A stretch of 64,000 bases of DNA from CF-46 sp963760735 (GCA_963760735.1 CAVXEB010000004.1:1426001-1490000); one strand, 5' to 3'. Numbered from the stretch's first letter, positions 56,001 to 64,000 are shown. Program-made: numbers and translations. Notes: generated by a model not told the origin, from the letters alone.

Positions 56001-56881
56001 GCCGAGCCGAGGAGGCGCTTCTGGCGCGCGAGCATCGAGGTGGTCCAGCCGAAGCTCTGGACCGTCAGGACGACGCGGGTATGGCTCCGGTGCGCGGCCG
56101 AGATGATCCCGGTCAGCCGGGAGCTGGTCCAGCCGCTCCAGCCGACCGTCGGGGACCCGTCCGCGTTCCGCTTCTGGAGGTTGCCGGCGGCATCCGCGCC
56201 GACGCCGAAGTAGGCGATCGTGGAGATCCGGCTGTAGTCGAGCCGGAGCGAGCTCGAGTTGAGCTGCCAGTACGGCAGGAAGCCGAAGACCTCGCGGCGG
56301 AGCCCGGCCGGGGACACCACGGCCTGCGTGGTCAGCGTGCCGCCCCTGGGCTCCGCCTCGAACGACGTGGCGATCGCCATCGGACCCGGCGCGCGCTGCG
56401 TCGGCAGGTCGATCGACCGGTCCGGAAGGGCGTGGACCGATCCGGACCCTGCGGCATCCTTCTGGGTCCGGATGGACCGTCCGTCGAGGCGCCCGCCCGG
56501 GAGCGTCGTCGGCGTCGCGTCGCCGACGGACCAGCGGTCGCCCGGTCGCGGGGTGAAGCCGACGGCGACCCGGGCGCCCGGCGTGAAGGCGATCCGGTCG
56601 TGGGCGTGGGCTGTTGCCTCCTCGTACTGGACCGAGGGTTCGAGACCGGCCGATCCCGCGTCGGCGTTCGGGTCGTCGTCGCCCCGTGTCCCGCCGTCCG
56701 ACGTCCCCGGACCCTTGCCACCCTCGATCGTGAGCGCCGGTGCAGCCAGAGCCGGTCGCTCGAGCGCGGCGACCCCCGGGGCAAGCGGCGTGATGGCGAT
56801 CGTCGTCAGCGCGACCGCCAGAAGGGCGGTGGTGGTCGGCCGGCCGCGCCGACCTGGGGAGCGGCGGAATCCGGATGCCAA
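53081..56881 (-). CDS. Secreted GH18-domain protein with FlgD-like Ig repeats
   Basis: TTG 56881 follows GGAGG (56889-56893) by seven bases and yields a signal peptide (SGFRRSPGRRGRPTTTALLAVALTTIAITPLAPGVAA). The 1266-residue product has a linker, then a GH18 barrel (about residues 185-560) with the catalytic DGVNLDFEP motif and VYYGRAW-like GVPYYGRAW. A fibronectin-like domain follows, then an SH3b-like segment and at least three FlgD-type Ig units marked by FSPNGDRSRDGL, LSPNRDGIFDSV and FSPNGDGDGDSA. It probably binds or cleaves cell-wall or glycan material outside the cell. The longer frame to 56998 lacks a signal peptide at its start. Confidence 0.88.
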   Translation of the reverse strand: MASGFRRSPGRRGRPTTTALLAVALTTIAITPLAPGVAALERPALAAPALTIEGGKGPGTSDGGTRGDDDPNADAGSAGLEPSVQYEEATAHAHDRIAFTPGARVAVGFTPRPGDRWSVGDATPTTLPGGRLDGRSIRTQKDAAGSGSVHALPDRSIDLPTQRAPGPMAIATSFEAEPRGGTLTTQAVVSPAGLRREVFGFLPYWQLNSSSLRLDYSRISTIAYFGVGADAAGNLQKRNADGSPTVGWSGWTSSRLTGIISAAHRSHTRVVLTVQSFGWTTSMLARQKRLLGSATARTNLARQIAAAVRDRGADGVNLDFEPLARGYESEFTSLVRGIRGQLNRIHRGYQVTFDTTGSIGNYPIEAATASGGADAIFIMGYDYRGSSSSPVGSVAPYQRTGYDIVDTVRAYVARVSPSKLILGVPYYGRAWSTSGNGVHASNISSVRTGASTTVIYDTAADYLRTYGRQYDPLEQVAWTAYRRRTCTSSGCVTPWRQLYIDDATALARKYDLVNAYDLRGAGIWALGYDGTRPELSNAIKAKFMTDTTPPSVGVVGLPPRAANPAFVVRWSGVDDVGIASYDAQVSIDGGRWTPWVTKTAATSAVWRGLDGHGYAFRVRARDRKGNTSAWNVGTTTATPARLAVGGFGIVRRDGLIVRASADTSARKVGTVRAGARLAIVGGPRTADGSRWFQVTGPLTEWNAVRPAIRGGWIAVKTGSRVLVAPTTAPNGIRVAASLGGLVYDGAGATSIGPSAAAAARRSFSPNGDRSRDGLRIDWTNARTLSRLVLRVFRSDGRPVGDVPVNQRTAGRRSFTWNGLVGGRRLPDGSYLASLVGTAGGVTYFNPSADFFAGAYASYRVTVDTVAPVVRSASTTGTLLSPNRDGIFDSVRVSFAASGATGWAFGVAPMTGSRVGAPVLIRSGSGGATSVAWTGLNGRGAPVPDGTYRLQLLVADVAGNRASRTWTVRLDRTVPRAVVTAPARFSPNGDGDGDSARLAWSATEAIIGTVRVYHGSTVVRSWPIHRVASGAVSWNGRTSRGSAAPDGRYSVRVTGRDAAGNATATVGSIVLDRTLSSVRWKPSPFAPQDGDAIAARSTLSFRLSRTASVTAGIYAGPQLIRTIWTNRRFGAGSHAWSWDGRNAAGTFVPGGIYQVRVTATTGLGSTVQGRTILADAFNPSLSATSVRAGQTLTATFTSVEALKYAPSVTFSQPGRNPVRKTATSLGGGRYRVSFVVASARAGRATIVIAGRDRAGGLNVTTRAVTMR

Positions 56882-57092
56882 CGACGATCCTCCAACGAAC
56901 CTCCCCGTCGCCGTGGCGACGGCTCCTCTCGTCGACCGGACCGTCTCGACCCGCTCAAGCCGACTGCTTCTCCCTGAATTCGTGGACGCACTCGTCAAGC
57001 GCGCATAGTCGACCGATGGTCCTGTCCGGTGCAGTACGGTGGGTTTGGCGGCGGTTCCGCGGCTCCTGGGAGCGTGCGCGGGCGGCCGCCGA

Positions 57093-59393
57093 TCAGGTGA
57101 GCGGGAGGTTCTTCCAGGTCGCCTGCGACCGGCCGTCCGCGTCCCGGCCCCAGACCTTGAACTTCACCGTCCCGGCCGATCCGCCCTGCTTCATCGTGAG
57201 CGTGGCACGCCAGGTCGTGCTGTTCACCTTCGTCATCGTGACGCCCCAGGTGGCGATCCCGGGCTCGGTGACGTAGACACGCGGGCTGCCGCTCAGAGAC
57301 TCGGCGGTGATGGCGGTGATCGTGACCCTGGCCCCTCGCTTCACGGCCGCCACCGAGCTCGTGACCGAGAAGGCGTTCATCTCGACTCGCGGGGACGACG
57401 CGATCGTGAACGTGCCGTCCGAGGCGCTGACCGTGGCCGTGTAGATGCCGAGCGGGAGCATCAACCCGGTGGCCGACCGTCCGTCGAAGACCCAGGTCCG
57501 GGTCCCGGCCGCGAGCGGGGCGGCGTCGAGGTGGGTGAGGACGACCTGACCGGCGGCGTTCCGGAGGGTCCAGGTCACCGTCGCGGGGCGGCTCAGCCGG
57601 AACGACAGGGTCGTCGTCTTCGAGAACCGATCGAGGTCCTGCGGATAGACGACCTTCGTGGAGTTCGTCACGTAGCCGAGCAGGCCGACGACGGCCACCG
57701 GCCGCAGCACGACCTCGCCGCGGTTGCCGACCGCGTCGCGGGCGACGAGCGTCATCGTGTAGCTGCCATCCGGCACGATCGATCCCGCCGAGCTCTTGCC
57801 GTCCCACGTGAACGCGTTCGTCCCGACGGTCGTGTTGACGCTGAAGGTCCGGACCGTCGTGTCGGTGTCGTCCGCCACGCGCACGACCATCGTGCCGGGC
57901 TCGTTCGTCGTGACCGACGTCGCGACGGTGTCCGACACGCCGTCTCCATTCGGGGTGAACGTCGTCGACACGCCCGCGCCGGGGGACACGGCCGCGAGCG
58001 ACGGGCCATGCGTGTCGACGTCCATCAGGCCCGTCCCCGGCGCGGACACGTACTGCCACGGGTCGGTGGCGCGGATGCTCCAGCCGTACGACCCGTCCGC
58101 GACCGGATCCCCGCCGACGAGCCCGTCCCATGTCGCAGCGACCTCGCGGCCCGACCCTGTGACGGTGTCGAGGACCGTGCCATCGTGGTCGTGGACGTCG
58201 AACGTCCAGGCGACGCTCTCCGAGAACAGGACATTCACGGTCAGCGTGTCAGCGACGCCGTCGCCATTCGGCGAGAGTCGTCCTGCGCCGCTGTCGATCC
58301 CGATCAGGACCGGGGCGCGGCTGTCTTTCGGCGCAAGGTGGTCGGCGGGGACGTAGCCCGCGATCGTCGGGTCGTCGAGGCCCTGGACCTGGACGAGGGC
58401 GGGGGTCGTGGCCGTCGCCGCGAGGCCGATCGCGAGGACCTTCAGGCGTGTCCCGACCGGGACGTCGAGCGGCGGAGTGTCGGCGTCGGCCAGCGCGGCG
58501 AGGGACGCGGCCGCGAGGAGCGGCGTGCCGGGCTCGTCGACCTGCGCCCGCCCGGGAACGACCAGCGTGGCGGGATCGAGCCCGGTATCACCGACGACGT
58601 TCGTGACCGCGGTCGTGGTCAGCGTCGGCTTCGTGACGAGCGAGCGGTAGTAGCCGGTCGTCGCGGTGTCCGTGTCGGAGTACGCCGTGTAGCCCGGCGA
58701 TCGGGACGACGCGAACGCGGTCACGTGATTGTGGAAGTTCGGTACGGATCGCCACAGGTTGACGACCGTCTGGCCGGTCGTGAACAAACCGCGGATGTAG
58801 CTCACGAGCCCGCCGTGGCCGTCGGCGATGACGGCCCGGGCGCCACCCTTGATGAAGCCGGCGGCGTAGTTGTCGATCCGCTGGCGGGCGACCGTCACCG
58901 ACGGCGCCGTCTGGCCGGGCTCGGAGTTGCCGGAGGCGTAGCAGAGGTTGCCGAGCAGGACGATCGCGTTCGGGGCGAGCCCGAGCGTCGCCATCGACGG
59001 CTCGCCGTAGTACTTGTGCACGCTGTCGGACAGCTTCGCCGGGTCGTTGAGGCCCATGCCGTCCTTCGTCGTGTATTTCGGGTCGTACGTGTACGGGCTG
59101 GGCCAGCCGTTGCCGTGGCCGTAGTAGAGGAGGATGTTCGCCCCGGCGGCCGCCGCCTTGACCTTCGACCACGTTGCGTTCGGGCTGTAGACCTTCGTGA
59201 CCTTCGACGTGTACCTGATCGCCTCGGCGTAGGCCTGGTCGGCGTACGAGCGATACGTGCTCGTCGAGCCCTCCGTCGCGCCGACGACGATCACGACCTT
59301 CGCGGTGCTGACCGGGACCGCCGCAGCCGCCGGCGCGGCCATGCCGAACGCGCTGAGGGCAGCCAGAAGGGCGGTGGCGGCGAGACGACGCAA
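57093..59393 (-). CDS. Secreted protein with a caspase-like His/Cys domain and FlgD-type Ig repeats
   Basis: The 766-residue protein starts (TTG 59393, GGAG six bases upstream) with a clear signal peptide. Residues about 28-275 form a domain with VVIVVGATEG, the HG pair in ILLYYGHGNGWP and NLCYASGNSEPG, a His-then-Cys arrangement like clan CD (caspase/gingipain-type) peptidases. About four FlgD-like units follow, with calcium-loop motifs LSPNGDGVADTL and FTPNGDGVSDTV and repeat cores such as TWDGLVGGDPVADGSYGW. No peptidase activity can be proven from these motifs. The gene lies 211 bases from the related GH18 gene's start and shares its repeat type. Confidence 0.75.
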   Translation of the reverse strand: MRRLAATALLAALSAFGMAAPAAAAVPVSTAKVVIVVGATEGSTSTYRSYADQAYAEAIRYTSKVTKVYSPNATWSKVKAAAAGANILLYYGHGNGWPSPYTYDPKYTTKDGMGLNDPAKLSDSVHKYYGEPSMATLGLAPNAIVLLGNLCYASGNSEPGQTAPSVTVARQRIDNYAAGFIKGGARAVIADGHGGLVSYIRGLFTTGQTVVNLWRSVPNFHNHVTAFASSRSPGYTAYSDTDTATTGYYRSLVTKPTLTTTAVTNVVGDTGLDPATLVVPGRAQVDEPGTPLLAAASLAALADADTPPLDVPVGTRLKVLAIGLAATATTPALVQVQGLDDPTIAGYVPADHLAPKDSRAPVLIGIDSGAGRLSPNGDGVADTLTVNVLFSESVAWTFDVHDHDGTVLDTVTGSGREVAATWDGLVGGDPVADGSYGWSIRATDPWQYVSAPGTGLMDVDTHGPSLAAVSPGAGVSTTFTPNGDGVSDTVATSVTTNEPGTMVVRVADDTDTTVRTFSVNTTVGTNAFTWDGKSSAGSIVPDGSYTMTLVARDAVGNRGEVVLRPVAVVGLLGYVTNSTKVVYPQDLDRFSKTTTLSFRLSRPATVTWTLRNAAGQVVLTHLDAAPLAAGTRTWVFDGRSATGLMLPLGIYTATVSASDGTFTIASSPRVEMNAFSVTSSVAAVKRGARVTITAITAESLSGSPRVYVTEPGIATWGVTMTKVNSTTWRATLTMKQGGSAGTVKFKVWGRDADGRSQATWKNLPLT

Positions 59394-59905
59394 TGCGGGC
59401 TCCGGTCGAGATCGGCCTGGCGGCTCGCGGACATGAGCGTTCCACGCGCCGGGATGAGTGCCTGCGCAGCGTGCTCGGGCGGATCGGCGGGGCCAATCGC
59501 AGGATGGTCCCGGCCGTGATGGGCCGATCGACCGAGCACGGGTGGGGAGGTGGGCGGAGAGGTGTGGTCCGGTGCGACTGGGGGCTCAGCCGGGTTGGTG
59601 CGTCCTGTCCACGGTCCGTCGATCCGGGGAGGGCGCCTGCCATCTCGTCGTGGGGCGTCGGTCGTCGGCACGACGGCCCGAAACCGATGTCAGATCGTCG
59701 TCCCGGGTCGGTCCGACACGTTCGGCGCCTCATGGAGCCCCCTCGTCGTGCGTGGTCGCCACCGATCCGGGCGCGCGGGGCCGCCTGGTCGTCACCGGGC
59801 GACGATCTGGAACCCGAATCGCTGGTTCGGACGCGTCCTCGTCTTCGGGCGACGATCTGATGGGGCGGCTCGTTGCCCGGGCGTCGCCGACCCGCAGCGA
59901 GCCGC
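59394..59905. other. Long intergenic region before the rml operon stop
   Basis: About 510 bases between the TTG start of the caspase-like gene and the rmlC stop, both on the minus strand. It should contain the caspase-like gene's promoter. The only repeat I see is CGGGCGACGATCTG at 59796-59809 and 59846-59859. The plus-strand ORFs here lack coding character. Confidence 0.45.
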
Positions 59906-60499
59906 TCAGCTGCGGAGGCTGGCCACCAGGTCGAGCAGCGACGGGTTCGAGCGATCGCGATCCGACAGGATCGGGCGGCCGTCCGGCGTGCCCGCGACCG
60001 GCGGCCAGGGCACGGCGGCGCTGGGGTCGTCCCACGCGAAGCCGAGCTCGTCGCTGCCGTCGTACTCGTTCGTGACGAGATACATGAGCTCGAGGTCGTC
60101 GAGGGCGAGGAACCCGTGGGCGACCCCGGTCGGGATCACGACCCAGTCGTCGGCCGCGAGCTCGCGGGTCTCGACGAGCGGCCGGTCGGACACCCCCGTC
60201 GAAAGGGGACGGACGTCGACGAGGGCGACGAACGCCTGCCCGCCCGCGACGATCCAGTAGTCGAGCTGACGGCGGTGGTAGTGGAGCCCGCGCAGGACGC
60301 CCCGCGCCGACGTCGACAGGTTCGCCTGGACGAACCTCGGCTCGCTCCCCGCCGGGGCGCCGGTGTCGCTCGATTCGAGCGTCGGAAACGTCGAGGCCCG
60401 CCACAGCTCGCGAAAGGCGCCGCGGCCGTCGCCGTGCCGGGCGATCGCGCCGAACCGGACGCCCGGGAGACGCGACGGCGGCCGCTCGAGATCGGGCAT
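59906..60499 (-). CDS. rmlC: dTDP-4-dehydrorhamnose 3,5-epimerase
   Basis: The 197-residue cupin has the catalytic RGLHYH (active-site His) and the conserved LYVPEGFAHGF-like VIPTGVAHGFLAL and VTNEYDGSDELGFAWDDP. It converts dTDP-4-keto-6-deoxyglucose to dTDP-4-dehydrorhamnose. It is the last gene of the rmlA-B-D-C operon, 8 bases after the rmlD stop. ATG 60499 was chosen. Confidence 0.93.
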   Translation of the reverse strand: MPDLERPPSRLPGVRFGAIARHGDGRGAFRELWRASTFPTLESSDTGAPAGSEPRFVQANLSTSARGVLRGLHYHRRQLDYWIVAGGQAFVALVDVRPLSTGVSDRPLVETRELAADDWVVIPTGVAHGFLALDDLELMYLVTNEYDGSDELGFAWDDPSAAVPWPPVAGTPDGRPILSDRDRSNPSLLDLVASLRS

Positions 60500-60507
60500 C
60501 GAGACGC

Positions 60508-61431
60508 TCAGCGTCCCGCGGCCGCCGGTCGCGACCGGTCGCGGAGGAGTCCGGGGACCCGGTCGGCGAGGGCGAGCGGCCAGGATCGGAGTGGCTCGCC
60601 GCCCGGGAGCGGCGTCGGCTCGAGGACGGCCCAGGCCGGGGGCGTCGACGCCCGTGGCCACGTTGCCGCCGGGACGTCCTCGGTCGGCAGCTCGATCCCG
60701 GCCTGGCGAAGAACCTCGCGGGCCCAGGTCGCGCGGCTGGCGGCGCCGCCGTTGACGACGTGATGGATTCCGGCGACCGCCGCCGCGCCGATCAGCTCGG
60801 CGATGCCCTCCGCGAGGTCGTGGGCGGCCGTCGGCGAGCCGACCTCGTCGGCCACGAGACGGAGGGGCTCGCCGGCCGCCCGCGCCCGGTCCGCGGCCGC
60901 GAGGATCTTCGCCGGGAAGTCGGTGTTCGGCGGCCCGAACAGCCACGCCGTCCGGACGATCCCGAGCGCCGGTCCGCCGACCGGGGCGCTCGTATACGCG
61001 GCGCGCGCGCCCTCCTCGCCGGCCAGCTTCGACGCGCCGTACGGGTTGATCGGGCCCGTGGCGTCGCCCGGCGCGTAGCCGGCGCCGTCCGTCCTGCGGC
61101 CGTCGAACACCTCGTTCGTCGAGACGACGACGAGGTCGATCCCGCGCTCCGCGGTCGCCCGGGCGAGGGATCCGGTCGCCATCCCGTTGCGGGCCATCGC
61201 CAGCGCCGGGTCCCGCGCACAGCCGTCGACGTCGGTCCAGGCGGCGGCGTGGACGACCACCTCGGGCCGGTCGCGATCCAGCAGGGGGCCGAACGCGTCG
61301 GGCGCGTCGAGGTCGAAGATCGGCCGCGTCCACGAGATCGGACCGAACGGGCCCGTGAACGGCGACTCCTCGAGGGCGCCGATCAACGCCCGACCGAGCC
61401 GGCCGCCCGCGCCGGTGACCGCGACCCGCAT
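60508..61431 (-). CDS. rmlD: dTDP-4-dehydrorhamnose reductase
   Basis: The 307-residue extended SDR reduces the keto intermediate to dTDP-L-rhamnose. It starts MRVAVTGAGGRLGRALIGAL and has VVVHAAAWTDVDGC, VVVSTNEVFDG and the catalytic YGASKLAGE (Tyr/Lys). Unusually long alanine-rich loops occur around AARTYTSAPVGGPALG. It is 3 bases after the rmlB stop. Confidence 0.94.
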   Translation of the reverse strand: MRVAVTGAGGRLGRALIGALEESPFTGPFGPISWTRPIFDLDAPDAFGPLLDRDRPEVVVHAAAWTDVDGCARDPALAMARNGMATGSLARATAERGIDLVVVSTNEVFDGRRTDGAGYAPGDATGPINPYGASKLAGEEGARAAYTSAPVGGPALGIVRTAWLFGPPNTDFPAKILAAADRARAAGEPLRLVADEVGSPTAAHDLAEGIAELIGAAAVAGIHHVVNGGAASRATWAREVLRQAGIELPTEDVPAATWPRASTPPAWAVLEPTPLPGGEPLRSWPLALADRVPGLLRDRSRPAAAGR

Positions 61432-61434
61432 CGG

Positions 61435-62514
61435 TCAGGCCTCGGTCGAGGCGGCGAGGCGGGCACCGTACTGGCGCTCGTAGTAGGCGTCCCAGTCGCC
61501 GCTCTTCGCGGCCCGCCACCACGCCTCGTTCGCCCGGAACCAGTCGACCGTCGCGGCCAGGCCGTCGGCGAACGACGTCCGATTCCGCCAGCCGAGGGCG
61601 GCCAGCTTCGACCCATCGAGCGCGTAGCGGCGGTCGTGGCCGGGCCGGTCGGGCACGCTCCGGACGAGCGACCACGGCTTGCCGAGCCGTTCGAGCAGCG
61701 CGGTCACGACGTCCCGGTTCGTCATCTCGGCGGAGCCCGGGATGTTGTAGGTCTCACCGGACGCCCCGTGGCGGAGGACGTGGTCGATGGCGCCCGCGTG
61801 ATCGGACACGTACAGCCAGTCGCGCTCCTGGAGCCCGTCGCCGTAGAGCGGCAGCGGCTGGTCGTCGATCGCGTTCGTGACGAACAGCGGGATCAGCTTC
61901 TCGGGATGGTGGAACGGCCCGTACGTGTTCGAGCCGCGGGTCACGACGGCGTCGATCCCGTGGGTCACGACGTAGCTGTGGACGAGCAGCTCGCCGCTCG
62001 CCTTGGCCGCCGAGTACGGCGACCTCGGCGCAAGGGCATCGCGCTCGGTCGATCGCCCCTCGAGGACGGCGCCGTAGACCTCGTCGGTCGAGACCTGGAG
62101 GTAGCGGACGGGCGGCAGCCCCGCTGCCAGCCGGGTCTCGGACGCGGTCCGGACCGCCTCGAGCAGGACGTGCACGCCGATCACGCCGGTCCGCAGGAAG
62201 GCCTCCGGGTCGAGGATGCTCCGGTCGACGTGCGACTCGGCGGCGAAGTTCAGGACGGCATCGCTCTCGGCGACGAGCGGCTCGACCACCTCCGGGTCGG
62301 CGATGTCGCCCTCGACGAACCGGCAGCGCGCGGCGGTGTCGGGGTCCGTGTCGACGGCGGCGAGGTTCGACCGGTTGCCGGCATACGTCAGCTTGTCCAG
62401 GACGGTGATCCGGGTGCCGTCGCGCCGGCCGAGGACGTCCCGGACGTAGGCGCTGCCGATGAACCCCGCGCCGCCGGTGACGAGCAGGCGGGCGTCCGGG
62501 CCGATCTCCCCCAC
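61435..62514 (-). CDS. rmlB: dTDP-glucose 4,6-dehydratase
   Basis: The 359-residue extended SDR has LLVTGGAGFIGSAYVRDVL, NFAAESHVDRSI, STDEVYG and the catalytic SPYSAAKASGELL, then TRGSNTYGPFHHPEKLIPLF, all diagnostic for RmlB. GTG 62514 sits three bases after the TAG stop of rmlA. It forms dTDP-4-keto-6-deoxyglucose. Confidence 0.95.
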   Translation of the reverse strand: MGEIGPDARLLVTGGAGFIGSAYVRDVLGRRDGTRITVLDKLTYAGNRSNLAAVDTDPDTAARCRFVEGDIADPEVVEPLVAESDAVLNFAAESHVDRSILDPEAFLRTGVIGVHVLLEAVRTASETRLAAGLPPVRYLQVSTDEVYGAVLEGRSTERDALAPRSPYSAAKASGELLVHSYVVTHGIDAVVTRGSNTYGPFHHPEKLIPLFVTNAIDDQPLPLYGDGLQERDWLYVSDHAGAIDHVLRHGASGETYNIPGSAEMTNRDVVTALLERLGKPWSLVRSVPDRPGHDRRYALDGSKLAALGWRNRTSFADGLAATVDWFRANEAWWRAAKSGDWDAYYERQYGARLAASTEA

Positions 62515-62516
62515 GG

Positions 62517-63278
62517 CTATCCGACCGGCCGCTCGACCGGCCGCGCGAGCCGACCCGCCTCGTCGTCGTCCCGGGCGAGCTCGGCGGCCCGGATCAGGGA
62601 CGGGACGGTGCCCGCGTCGGTCCAGTGGCCGTCGTAGACCCGGCTGAACAGGCGGCTCTCGGGGATGTAGTGGTTCAGGACGTCGGTGATCTCGAACTCG
62701 CCGCGGCCGGACGGCGCGAGCGTGTCGATGACCGTGAACGCGTCCGGGCGGAGGAAGTAGACGCCGATCGGGATCAGGTCGCTCTTCGGCTGGGCGGGCT
62801 TCTCCTCGAACCCGACCACGTTCCCGTCCGCATCGAGCTCGGCCACGCCGAACCGCTCCGGATCCGGGACCCGGTAGAGCAGCGTGCCCCCGCCCCACGG
62901 ACCGGCCTCGAACTCCTCGGCGACCGGGGCGAGCGCCGGACCGCGCAGGATGTTGTCGCCGAGGACGCAGCAGAACGCGTCGTCGCCGACGAAGTCGCGG
63001 GCGAGCCCGATCGCGTGGGCGATGCCGAGCGCGCCGCGCTGGTAGCGGTAGGTCAGTTCGAGCCCGAAGTGGGAGCCGTCGGCCAGCAGCTCCACGACGT
63101 CGCCGACGCTCTTGCCGCCGACGATGACCAGGACCTCGCGAATCCCCATCCCCGCGAGGGTCTCGATCGGGTAGTAGATCATCGGCCGGTCGTAGATCGG
63201 CAGCAGGTGCTTGTTCGTGACGATCGTCAACGGGAAGAGCCGCGTCGCGGTCCCGCCGGCGAGGACGATGCCCTTCAC
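62517..63278 (-). CDS. rmlA: Glucose-1-phosphate thymidylyltransferase
   Basis: The 253-residue nucleotidyltransferase begins KGIVLAGGTATRLFPLT and has KHLLPIYDRPMIYYPIETL, GALGIAHAIGLA, VLGDNIL and GRGEFEITDVLN. It makes dTDP-glucose and opens the rhamnose operon. GTG 63278 is five bases downstream of the mreC stop, so rml expression is probably linked to the cell-shape operon. The C-terminal 25 residues are charged. Confidence 0.94.
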   Translation of the reverse strand: MKGIVLAGGTATRLFPLTIVTNKHLLPIYDRPMIYYPIETLAGMGIREVLVIVGGKSVGDVVELLADGSHFGLELTYRYQRGALGIAHAIGLARDFVGDDAFCCVLGDNILRGPALAPVAEEFEAGPWGGGTLLYRVPDPERFGVAELDADGNVVGFEEKPAQPKSDLIPIGVYFLRPDAFTVIDTLAPSGRGEFEITDVLNHYIPESRLFSRVYDGHWTDAGTVPSLIRAAELARDDDEAGRLARPVERPVG

Positions 63279-63282
63279 GGCG

Positions 63283-64000
63283 TCAAGGTAGCAGAGGCGT
63301 CGCGCCCGGCCGCGGCGATGCGGCCGGCTGGATGCAGGGCTGCTCGCCGCCCGGCAGTGAGCCTCCCTTGCCGGTGATGTCACAGTCGATCGGGGTGTCC
63401 TCCGCCCCGGGCAGGCCCCCGACGTAGTCGAGGATCACGAGGACGTAGCCGACTTTGTCGAGGTTCGTCGTCGGCTGGAGGTAGGCCGTCTGGACGACCG
63501 AGCTCGGCTCGTGCCGGACGTCGGTGATCTCGCCGATCAGGAGACCCTTCGGGTACGGTGAGCGGATCCCGCCCGGAAGCTCGATGCCGGCCGTCAGGAC
63601 CTGCTCGCCGGGCTGGACGGTCTCGGTCGAGTCGATGTTCTGCATGATCAGCGCGCCACCGAGCTGACCGGTGACGTCGCCCTTCGCCGCATTCGTCTCG
63701 GTCGCGCCGATGACCGTCGACGAGCGGTCGCTGATGAGGGTCACGATCGCGAAGTTCGGCCCCACGTCAGTGACGCGGCCGACGAGGGCGCCACCGGCGG
63801 CGATCACGACGTCGCCCTTCTCGATCGCGTCGTCGGAGCCCTTCGAGATCGTGACGGTGCGGCGGACCTCGCTCGACTCGCGGGCGATCACCTCGGCGGC
63901 CGCGGTCTCGTACGAGACGGCGTTCTTCAGCTGGAGCAGCGTCGTGAGCTGCTCGTTCTCCTGCTCGAGCGACTGGGCCCGGATGTTGTCGGCCGCGAGC
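63283..64000 (-). CDS. mreC: Rod shape-determining protein MreC (partial; 5' end beyond the window)
   Basis: The visible 238 C-terminal residues include part of the coiled coil (QSLEQENEQLTTLLQLKN) and the MreC beta domains (DAIEKGDVVIAAGGALVGRVTDVGPNFAIVTLISDRSSTVIG, GEQVLTAGIELPGGIRSPYPKGLLIGEI). It organises the elongasome at the membrane. The proline-rich end PRPGATPLLP is short. The frame stays open to the window edge, so the gene continues past 64000. Confidence 0.92.
   Translation of the reverse strand, partial: LAADNIRAQSLEQENEQLTTLLQLKNAVSYETAAAEVIARESSEVRRTVTISKGSDDAIEKGDVVIAAGGALVGRVTDVGPNFAIVTLISDRSSTVIGATETNAAKGDVTGQLGGALIMQNIDSTETVQPGEQVLTAGIELPGGIRSPYPKGLLIGEITDVRHEPSSVVQTAYLQPTTNLDKVGYVLVILDYVGGLPGAEDTPIDCDITGKGGSLPGGEQPCIQPAASPRPGATPLLP

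Noticed and set aside
53483..59519. Several very long plus-strand ORFs opposite the GH18 and caspase-like genes
   Set aside because: Antisense shadows; the minus-strand frames have signal peptides, catalytic motifs and repeat modules.
59550..60260. Plus-strand ORF of 236 codons across the intergenic region and rmlC
   Set aside because: It overlaps the conserved rmlC gene antisense and has no recognisable protein character.

Overview
The window is GC-rich throughout (two codon positions in three are biased to G or C) and fully bacterial. Its mix of genes suggests a monoderm, non-spore-forming environmental bacterium, most likely a Chloroflexota lineage of the Limnocylindria type, with a deep actinobacterium as the alternative. 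The pointers are an F420-type luciferase-like oxidoreductase, LytR-CpsA-Psr and DUF3048 proteins, a parvulin chain with an N-terminal anchor, mreC next to rml genes, and secreted proteins with Ser/Pro/Thr stalks. No 16S or other taxonomic marker is present, so this placement is inference.

Layout. 0-5.5 kb: a minus-strand set of metabolic and signalling genes (sulfur amino-acid PLP enzyme, diguanylate cyclase, Lrp/AsnC regulator, lipoprotein, luciferase-like oxidoreductase, DUF2568 protein). 5.7-7.2 kb: a secreted stalk protein with a C-terminal anchor. 7.3-15.1 kb: an accessory-looking stretch of small regulators and oxidoreductases (TetR/quinone reductase pair with a clear operator, SDR, two VOC proteins, a DUF1801 protein, a UvrA-like double ATPase, an AraC regulator), then tRNA-Pro(UGG). 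15.4-18.7 kb: a receiver / histidine kinase / NarL-type regulator operon and a membrane protein. 19-26.2 kb: housekeeping genes (LytR-CpsA-Psr, LOG, RdgB, RNase PH, MazG, parvulin PPIase).

26.3-53 kb is a large surface-polysaccharide locus. It holds a UDP-sugar dehydrogenase, a two-component ABC exporter, a deacetylase/SGNH-like fusion and an acyltransferase-like protein. A lower-GC patch with a membrane glycosyltransferase, a GT4 enzyme and a methyltransferase follows. Then comes a tightly overlapping nine-gene minus-strand operon. Its first five genes match the complete WbpD-E-B-A-I route to UDP-2,3-diacetamido-2,3-dideoxy-mannuronic acid, and its last four are GT4 glycosyltransferases. A beta-solenoid-like repeat protein, a DUF3048 protein, another GT4 and a polyprenol-phosphate mannose synthase-like GT2 follow. 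53-59.4 kb carries two very large secreted proteins with FlgD-like Ig repeats, one with a GH18 domain and one with a caspase-like His/Cys domain. 59.9-63.3 kb is an rmlABDC operon for dTDP-L-rhamnose, directly downstream of mreC, which runs off the window end.

A recurring feature is single-base frame breaks in otherwise well conserved genes (a VOC gene, the UvrA-like gene twice, a histidine kinase, a membrane protein, wbpA and two glycosyltransferases). Nearly all are +1 insertions of G or C on the coding strand. The flanking frames are intact and the start/stop overlaps with neighbours are preserved, so read or consensus error is the simplest explanation, although real decay cannot be excluded from sequence alone.
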